Shown one piece after another: positions 7,276 through 11,757 of a stretch of 11,757 nucleotides of DNA (its first letter is position 1; each line of letters begins with the position of its first letter). Both the position numbers and the translations under genes were made by a program. Location: assembly GCA_945882755.1 (NCBI GenBank), contig CAMCWS010000068.1, positions 1 through 11,757 on the forward strand. The letters are read 5' to 3'. The notes below the pieces were generated by a model. It ran no database searches. It had not been told where the DNA came from and saw only the letters and a list, made by a program, of their open reading frames with translations. The DNA comes from Bordetella parapertussis (GTDB lineage: Bacteria; Pseudomonadota; Gammaproteobacteria; Burkholderiales; Burkholderiaceae_C).

Positions 7276-8529
7276 CTAGTCCAACCAAGTCGCCAAGGCT
7301 GTCACGCAATGCGCCACAGCACCTTGGTGGCTGCTGGCAAACAGTTGGGCAGCTTGGGCCATCTTGTGCTGATGGGGTTTGTCTAATGCGATGGCCAGCG
7401 CCTGAGCCATCGCAGTCGCCATACCGGTACAACGCACACCCGCTTGCGCATCAATGGCCCACTGTGCAGCTTGCTCGAAATTAAACGTGTGCGGCCCCAT
7501 CACCACTGGGCAGCCACAGGCACAGGCTTCAATGAGGTTTTGCCCTCCCAAAGGCGCAAAACTGCCACCTAGCAAGGCTACACTCGCCGCTCCGTAGTAA
7601 AGCGGCATCTCGCCCACGGAGTCGCCTAACACCAAGCCAGCTTCTTGGGGTGCAGACCATTGACTGCGACGCTGCCATGACAAGCCAGAGGCTTGCATCA
7701 GTGCCGCCACTTCTTCAAAACGTTGCGGATGACGCGGCACGATCCACCACTGCGCTTGTTGCAGGTATTCGGGGTGCTGTTGCAAGGTCTGAAGGAATAT
7801 CGCCTCCTCGCCTTCACGTGAAATGGCCAACAGCACCACAGGTCGCGCAGCCAAAGCATTGCGCCAAGCTAGCCCCGTGGCCAGTAACTGTGGGTCAGGC
7901 ACAGCATCGAATTTCAAATTCCCCATGACAGCACTCACCGGTGCGCCAAGGCTGCGTAAGCGTTTGGCGTCTTCCTCGGTTTGCGCCCACACTGCACTCA
8001 AACCGCTGAAAGCTGGCTTGGCAAGCGCCGACCAACGCTGAGCTTTGCGACATGAACGTTCGCTCAAACGGGCATTGACCAACACCAATGGAATACCGTG
8101 TTGCTGAGCGATGGCACTCAGGTTGGGCCACACCTCGGTGTCGATCAACACACCCAAACGCGGTTGGAAATGCCGCAAGAACCGCCCAACTGCAGCAGGT
8201 GTGTCCCATGGCAACCATGCTTGCACATCACCTTTGCGAAGCAGGTTGACGCCTTCGCTGCGCCCAGTGGCCGTGCCGTGGGTCAGCAACAAGCGCAGAT
8301 CGGGGTGGGCAAGGCGCAAGGCCTTGACCAAGGAACGGATGGCGCGGGTCTCACCCAAAGACACCGCATGAATCCACAAGGCCCCCGTCTGTGCAGTTTC
8401 GCCGTAATAGCCAAATCGCTCGGCGATGGCTTGCCCATAAACCGGTTCGCGTCGTGCGCGAAGCTGCAGTTTCAGCCACAGCAGCGGCACCAAGGCCCAC
8501 ATCAAACAGGAATACAAGAAACGTGTCAT
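7276..8529 (-). CDS. waaA: 3-deoxy-D-manno-octulosonic acid (Kdo) transferase
   Basis: WaaA (KdtA) transfers Kdo from CMP-Kdo to lipid IVA at the cytoplasmic face of the inner membrane, the first step of LPS core assembly. The 417-residue length is normal. Residues 3-22 are a hydrophobic membrane anchor. The N-terminal GT-B domain has HAVSLGET (54-61), whose Glu60 aligns with the catalytic base of the family (Glu31 in Aquifex WaaA), and TEVWPNL (131-137). The C-terminal donor domain has SREGEE (237-242), PRHPQRF (265-271), GGSFAPLGGQNLIE (321-334) and GPHTFNF (345-351). Enteric enzymes have His where Gln330 stands here, which I take to be a lineage difference. It is last in an operon, with its ATG two bases after the waaC stop. 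Whether it adds one or two Kdo units cannot be read from sequence. Confidence 0.95.
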   Translation of the reverse strand: MTRFLYSCLMWALVPLLWLKLQLRARREPVYGQAIAERFGYYGETAQTGALWIHAVSLGETRAIRSLVKALRLAHPDLRLLLTHGTATGRSEGVNLLRKGDVQAWLPWDTPAAVGRFLRHFQPRLGVLIDTEVWPNLSAIAQQHGIPLVLVNARLSERSCRKAQRWSALAKPAFSGLSAVWAQTEEDAKRLRSLGAPVSAVMGNLKFDAVPDPQLLATGLAWRNALAARPVVLLAISREGEEAIFLQTLQQHPEYLQQAQWWIVPRHPQRFEEVAALMQASGLSWQRRSQWSAPQEAGLVLGDSVGEMPLYYGAASVALLGGSFAPLGGQNLIEACACGCPVVMGPHTFNFEQAAQWAIDAQAGVRCTGMATAMAQALAIALDKPHQHKMAQAAQLFASSHQGAVAHCVTALATWLD

Positions 8530-8531
8530 GG

Positions 8532-9506
8532 CTACTGAGCCCTAGACGCCATGCAAGCAGCAAAAGCCGACAAGACTGCAGCGGCTGAAGGCGTGGGCTT
8601 GGCAAAGACGCTTTGCTGCCAATCAAAGCCCTTGGGGCCAGTGCGCCAAGCGGTATCGAAGTTGTAAATCTGAACATGTGGCAAGCCCAAGGCCACCGCG
8701 ATGTGGCTGACCCCGCTGTCCACACCCACCACCCCCTCACAAGCCGCCAAGCGGTGTGTGAGTTCCACCAAATCGCAACGCGGCCAAATGACGGCACCCG
8801 GGCAGGCACTGGCCACGGCTTGCGCCGTTTGCAACTCGGCATCGTTGGCATGGGGCAAGGCCAATTGAAAGCCTTGCGCTTGCAAGGCTTGACCCAAAAC
8901 CTGCCAATGCTTCAGGGGCCAAGCTTTGTCTGCACGGGAACTGCCATGCACCAGAGCCACGGTTGTTGGCAAAACATCCGCGTGGGGCGTGACTTGCAGG
9001 CCTGCTTGTAACTGGCTGGGCAGCGAATAGCCAAGTGCTTGGCCGCACACATGACGGCCACGGTCTAAGGCATGGCTGTGCCACTCGCATGGAATCGCTA
9101 CATCGGCCACCCAGCGTGTGGGCGCTTCATAGCCCGAGCCTTCGGTGCGGTTGGCCATGGCGTAGCGCTTACCGTTAGGCGTCAGTGTGGCCAGTCTGGA
9201 GATCAGTGCGGATTTGGTGAGGCCCTGCAAATCAATCACCGCGTCGTAGGGGGTGGCTTGCAGGTCGTGCTTGAAAGCTTGCCATGCGCGTTGGGTGTCG
9301 GCTTGCCAAAAGCTTTTGCGCCACTGGCGCAAATTGCAGGGAATGATGCGCTTGACCGCAGGACACAACTTGAGCAATGGCGCGAACGCGGGTTCGACCA
9401 CCCAGTCGATCTGCACACCAGGGACCTGGCCTTGCAGATCCATGGCAGCTGGCAAGCTGTGAACCACATCGCCCAACGAGGACAGCTTGACCAGCAATAC
9501 CCTCAA
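8532..9506 (-). CDS. waaC: Lipopolysaccharide heptosyltransferase I
   Basis: WaaC transfers the first L-glycero-D-manno-heptose from ADP-heptose onto Kdo of the inner core. It is a 324-residue GT-B (GT9 family) enzyme of usual length. The N-terminus MRVLLVKLSSLGDVVHSLPA is diagnostic and carries Asp13, the proposed catalytic base. IDLQGLTKSA lies at 91-100, HGSSRADKAWP at 187-197 (with Lys194 matching the donor-phosphate-binding lysine), and DSGVSHIA at 263-270 (with Asp263 matching the ADP-heptose-binding aspartate). The start is TTG at 9506-9504: it gives exactly the family N-terminus, AGAGG lies seven bases upstream, and it overlaps the mutase stop as TTGA. WaaC rather than WaaF (heptosyltransferase II) is favoured by the N-terminal motif and the adjacent waaA. 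Confidence 0.93.
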   Translation of the reverse strand: MRVLLVKLSSLGDVVHSLPAAMDLQGQVPGVQIDWVVEPAFAPLLKLCPAVKRIIPCNLRQWRKSFWQADTQRAWQAFKHDLQATPYDAVIDLQGLTKSALISRLATLTPNGKRYAMANRTEGSGYEAPTRWVADVAIPCEWHSHALDRGRHVCGQALGYSLPSQLQAGLQVTPHADVLPTTVALVHGSSRADKAWPLKHWQVLGQALQAQGFQLALPHANDAELQTAQAVASACPGAVIWPRCDLVELTHRLAACEGVVGVDSGVSHIAVALGLPHVQIYNFDTAWRTGPKGFDWQQSVFAKPTPSAAAVLSAFAACMASRAQ

Positions 9507-10903
9507 TGCGCAGCCTCTTGCACCTGCGCATCGGGTTTGACTTGGCGCAACAGGGCCATCATGTCAGACTCAATACGCGCCAAGGCTTGCGAGGTTTGGC
9601 CCTCAAAACGAAGCACCAACACCGGCGTGGTGTTGGAGGCGCGAACCAAGCCAAAACCATCCGCCCAGTCGATGCGAACACCGTCGATATCGCACAGCAC
9701 CGGCTGGTGCTCTGAAGATGGCAAGCCTTGGGTTTGTGCAAGCTTCATCAACTCGGCAGTAACGCGGTGCGGCTCACCCTCGACACAAGCCACGTTCAAC
9801 TCAGGCGTGGACTGGCTGGTGGGCAAAGCTTGCAACACCGCGTTGGCGTCGGGCGAGCGGCTGACGATTTCCAGCAATCGGCAACCCGCATAAGTACCGT
9901 CGTCAAAGCCGTACCAACGCTCTTTGAAAAACACATGGCCGCTCATCTCGCCACCCAGCGGTGAGTCAATGGCTTTCATTTGCGCTTTGATGAGGGAGTG
10001 TCCGGTTTTGAACATCACAGGCACGCCGCCTGCCGCGCGAATAGCGGGGGCGAGTTGTTGCGAGCACTTGACGTCATAGACGATAGAACCACCGGGGACA
10101 CGGCTTAAGACATCTTGTGCGAACAACATCATTTGTCGGTCGGGGTAGATGGTTTGCCCATCCTTGGTCACGATGCCTAAACGGTCACCATCACCATCGA
10201 AAGCCAAGCCCAACTCGGCACCGGTGTTTTGCAAGGCAGCAATCAGGTCTTGCAGGTTTTCGGGCTTGCTGGGGTCGGGGTGGTGGTTGGGGAAGTCGCC
10301 ATCCACCTCGCTGAAAAGTTCAATCACCTCGCAACCAATGGCACGAAAAATCGCTGGCGCAGAAGCACCGGCTATACCGTTGCCGCTGTCAACCACGATG
10401 CGCATGGGGCGGCTTAAATGAATGTCTTGAACGATGCGCTCTAGGTAGGCTTGGTTCACGCTGACTTGCTTGACACTGCCGCTTGTTTTCAAAACCCAAG
10501 TTTCATCCTGCATCATCTGACGCAGGCCTTGAATCTCGTCACCGTAAATAGCCCTGCCAGCCATCACCATTTTGAAACCGTTGTAGTCCTTGGGGTTATG
10601 GCTGCCGGTGATTTGAATGCCGCTTTTGCACAAGGTGTTGGCGGCGAAATAAAGTTGTGGCGTGGTGACCATGCCCACATCGATGACTTCTACACCGGCA
10701 TCCACCAAGCCTTGTATCAGCGCCGCCGCCAAAGAGGGGCCGCTCAAACGACCATCACGCCCCACAGCCACCTTGGTTTCACCTTGCGCCAAAGCTTGGG
10801 TGCCGAAAGCGCGTCCCAGCGCCTGTGCGACCGAGGGGTTAAGCGATGAAGGCACCACACCGCGAATGTCATAGGCCTTGAATACAGAGGCTTCAATTTG
10901 CAT
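9503..10903 (-). CDS. Phosphomannomutase/phosphoglucomutase (AlgC/ManB type)
   Basis: This alpha-D-phosphohexomutase interconverts 6-phospho and 1-phospho forms of mannose or glucose, feeding GDP-mannose and UDP-glucose for LPS and other polysaccharides. The 466-residue length is close to AlgC. The four-domain fold is evident: FKAYDIRG (8-15) at the N-terminus; the phosphoserine loop ITGSHNPKDYNGFK (98-111) with catalytic Ser101; the Mg-binding loop DGDGDR (236-241); the sugar-specificity loop GEMSGHVFF (318-326); and RASNTTPVLVLRFEG near the end as the phosphate-binding loop. ATG 10903 gives the family N-terminus; the frame extends 25 codons upstream but those residues do not fit. There is no clear Shine-Dalgarno. 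It is first in the minus-strand operon and its TGA overlaps the waaC TTG. Dual specificity is assumed from the family (manB, algC and pgm are all in use). Confidence 0.93.
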   Translation of the reverse strand: MQIEASVFKAYDIRGVVPSSLNPSVAQALGRAFGTQALAQGETKVAVGRDGRLSGPSLAAALIQGLVDAGVEVIDVGMVTTPQLYFAANTLCKSGIQITGSHNPKDYNGFKMVMAGRAIYGDEIQGLRQMMQDETWVLKTSGSVKQVSVNQAYLERIVQDIHLSRPMRIVVDSGNGIAGASAPAIFRAIGCEVIELFSEVDGDFPNHHPDPSKPENLQDLIAALQNTGAELGLAFDGDGDRLGIVTKDGQTIYPDRQMMLFAQDVLSRVPGGSIVYDVKCSQQLAPAIRAAGGVPVMFKTGHSLIKAQMKAIDSPLGGEMSGHVFFKERWYGFDDGTYAGCRLLEIVSRSPDANAVLQALPTSQSTPELNVACVEGEPHRVTAELMKLAQTQGLPSSEHQPVLCDIDGVRIDWADGFGLVRASNTTPVLVLRFEGQTSQALARIESDMMALLRQVKPDAQVQEAAH

Positions 10904-10983
10904 GGCAGTATTGTAGAAGCAGGGCTTGGCGCAGACTGACATCGCACCATCGTATGATGGCCTCCAAGACTTACTCACATCAC
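10904..10983. promoter_or_regulatory. Divergent promoter region between the mutase and ogt genes
   Basis: About 80 bases must hold both outward promoters. On the minus strand a TACAAT (10915-10910) lies six bases from the mutase ATG, which if used would leave almost no leader; no good -35 is 17 bases away. On the plus strand TATGAT (10953-10958, five of six to consensus) could be a -10, with a poor -35. Neither is strong, and I record the region rather than a defined promoter. Confidence 0.35.
10947..10960. repeat. Short inverted repeat in the divergent gap
   Basis: Five-base arms CCATC and GATGG flank GTAT, and the right half overlaps the possible plus-strand -10 box TATGAT. It could be a small operator or chance; at five bases per arm it is weak evidence of either. 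Confidence 0.3.
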
Positions 10984-11502
10984 ATGCTTTCCACGTCTGC
11001 TCACGCCCTCTTTCAAGCCAACGTTTGGCAAATGCCCATCAACTCGCCCTTGGGTTCGCTCACCTTGGTTGCCAGCGACAAAGGTTTGTGCGGCGTTTGG
11101 TATGAAGACCAAGCCCACAAGCCCGATTTGCGCCATCTTCCTTGGGGTCCATCTCAGCATTGGTTGCGTTTAGCAAAAACCCAATTGACCGAATACTTTG
11201 CAGGCAAGCGCAGTTCGTTTGATTTGCCTTTGGACCTGGCCAATGGCAGCGCCTTTCAGCAAAGCGTGTGGCGAGCCTTGTTGCAAATACCCTATGGCCG
11301 TTACTCCACCTATGGCGAGTTGGCGCAACACTTGGGCCAAGCCCAAGCCGCACGTGCAGTTGGCATGGCCGTGGGGCGCAACCCCTTGAGCATCATCGTG
11401 CCTTGTCACCGTGTGGTAGGTGCCAATGGCGCGTTGACCGGCTATGCCGGAGGCTTGTGGCGAAAAATGGATTTATTGCAACGCGAAGGCACGCTTTTGT
11501 GA
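10984..11502 (+). CDS. ogt: Methylated-DNA--protein-cysteine S-methyltransferase (O6-alkylguanine repair)
   Basis: This suicide repair protein moves the alkyl group from O6-methylguanine (or O4-methylthymine) to its own cysteine. With this start it has 172 residues. The N-terminal domain begins at SPLGSLTLVASDKGL (about 21-35). The C-terminal domain has FQQSVWRALLQIPYGRYSTYGELA (about 91-114; FQ.VW.AL and PYG.. TYG motifs), ARAVG with the arginine-finger region, IVPCHRV with acceptor Cys141, and TGYAGGLWRK near the end. All key residues are present. The frame also has ATGs at 10954 and 11032. ATG 10954 lies inside a possible -10 box and gives a non-homologous leader; 11032 would begin at the edge of the fold, so 10984 is a compromise and the start is uncertain. 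There is no Ada-type regulatory domain. The symbol ogt follows domain form. Confidence 0.92.
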   Translation: MLSTSAHALFQANVWQMPINSPLGSLTLVASDKGLCGVWYEDQAHKPDLRHLPWGPSQHWLRLAKTQLTEYFAGKRSSFDLPLDLANGSAFQQSVWRALLQIPYGRYSTYGELAQHLGQAQAARAVGMAVGRNPLSIIVPCHRVVGANGALTGYAGGLWRKMDLLQREGTLL

Positions 11503-11757
11503 CAGGTACTTTGCGGTGGCGTCAATGGCTACCCGACTTTGTGTTGCTAGGTGTGATTTGGGGCTCGTCCTTTCTCTTCATGCGCATGACCTCGCAAGAA
11601 TTTGGCAGCTGGTCCACGGCGTGGCTAAGGGTCAGTGTGGCGTGGTTGACCTTGCTCCCTTTTTTGCTGTGGCAGGGCCAAGTCCATAGCCTTGGCCTGC
11701 ATTGGAAACGTGTTTTGCCTTTGGGCGTGGTGAACTCGGGCATCCCATTTATTTGTT
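11499..11757 (+). CDS. EamA/DMT-family transporter, 5' part (cut by window edge)
   Basis: The visible 86 codons start at GTG 11499 and are open to the right edge. The translation has PDFVLLGVIWGSSFLFMRM (about 12-30), the typical first transmembrane helix of drug/metabolite transporters (EamA domain) with its IWGSSF signature. AWLRVSVAWLTLLPFLLW (about 43-60) is the second helix, and PLGVVNSGIPFI at the edge begins the third. This family exports or takes up amino acids, nucleobases and other small metabolites through about ten helices; the substrate is not predictable here. GTG overlaps the ogt stop as GTGA, implying coupling. An ATG at 11524 is out of frame. The family call is confident despite truncation because the N-terminal signature is clear. 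Confidence 0.85.
   Translation, partial: MTGTLRWRQWLPDFVLLGVIWGSSFLFMRMTSQEFGSWSTAWLRVSVAWLTLLPFLLWQGQVHSLGLHWKRVLPLGVVNSGIPFIC

Noticed and set aside
7310..7335. Hairpin GCCAC/GTGGC near the 3' end of waaA as a tolC terminator
   Set aside because: The stem is five bases with a long loop, no T-run follows, and the sequence is waaA coding sequence.
9072..9893. Long plus-strand open frame of 273 codons opposite waaC and the mutase
   Set aside because: It has no family motifs and lies wholly antisense to two genes with clear catalytic residues; it is a shadow of their codon bias.

Overview
The window reads as a stretch of chromosome from a Gram-negative betaproteobacterium, most likely Burkholderiales and plausibly Comamonadaceae (a Limnohabitans- or Rhodoferax-like organism). 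That placement is an inference from moderately high GC, the betaproteobacterial look of the proteins, and the grouping of a TolC-type channel, a Kdo transferase, heptosyltransferase I and an AlgC-like mutase. No rRNA, tRNA, CRISPR array, insertion sequence or prophage is visible. Coding density is very high: every gap between genes is under about 125 bases.

Region 1 (about 71-7251, plus strand) is a regulator-first efflux cluster. A TetR-family repressor has a recognisable sigma70-like promoter with a near-palindromic operator over the predicted transcription start. It is followed by a periplasmic adaptor (MFP), a full-length RND permease with the proton-relay residues intact, a PIMT-like SAM methyltransferase, and a TolC-family outer membrane channel. 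Gaps are 34, 3, 33 and 23 bases, so one transcript is likely. The adaptor, permease and channel would form a complete tripartite pump spanning both membranes, with the TetR protein setting expression of its own operon. The methyltransferase between permease and channel is the one member without an obvious pump role.

Region 2 (7276-10903, minus strand) is a lipopolysaccharide inner-core cluster transcribed towards the efflux cluster. In order of transcription it holds an AlgC/ManB-type phosphohexomutase, waaC (heptosyltransferase I) and waaA (Kdo transferase). The mutase stop and the waaC start overlap as TTGA, which makes TTG the waaC start. waaC and waaA are 2 bases apart. Together they supply a hexose-1-phosphate precursor, add Kdo to lipid A, and add the first heptose to Kdo.

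Region 3 (10984-11757, plus strand) diverges from the mutase. It has an O6-methylguanine-DNA methyltransferase (Ogt/AGT type), then the 5' part of an EamA/DMT-family membrane transporter that starts at a GTG overlapping the previous stop and runs off the window.

Most of this is ordinary core-genome content. I see no convincing undescribed system. The points most worth a second look are the operator-promoter overlap before the TetR gene, the PIMT-like methyltransferase that lacks the usual substrate-loop motif and sits inside an efflux operon, and the coupled non-ATG starts.
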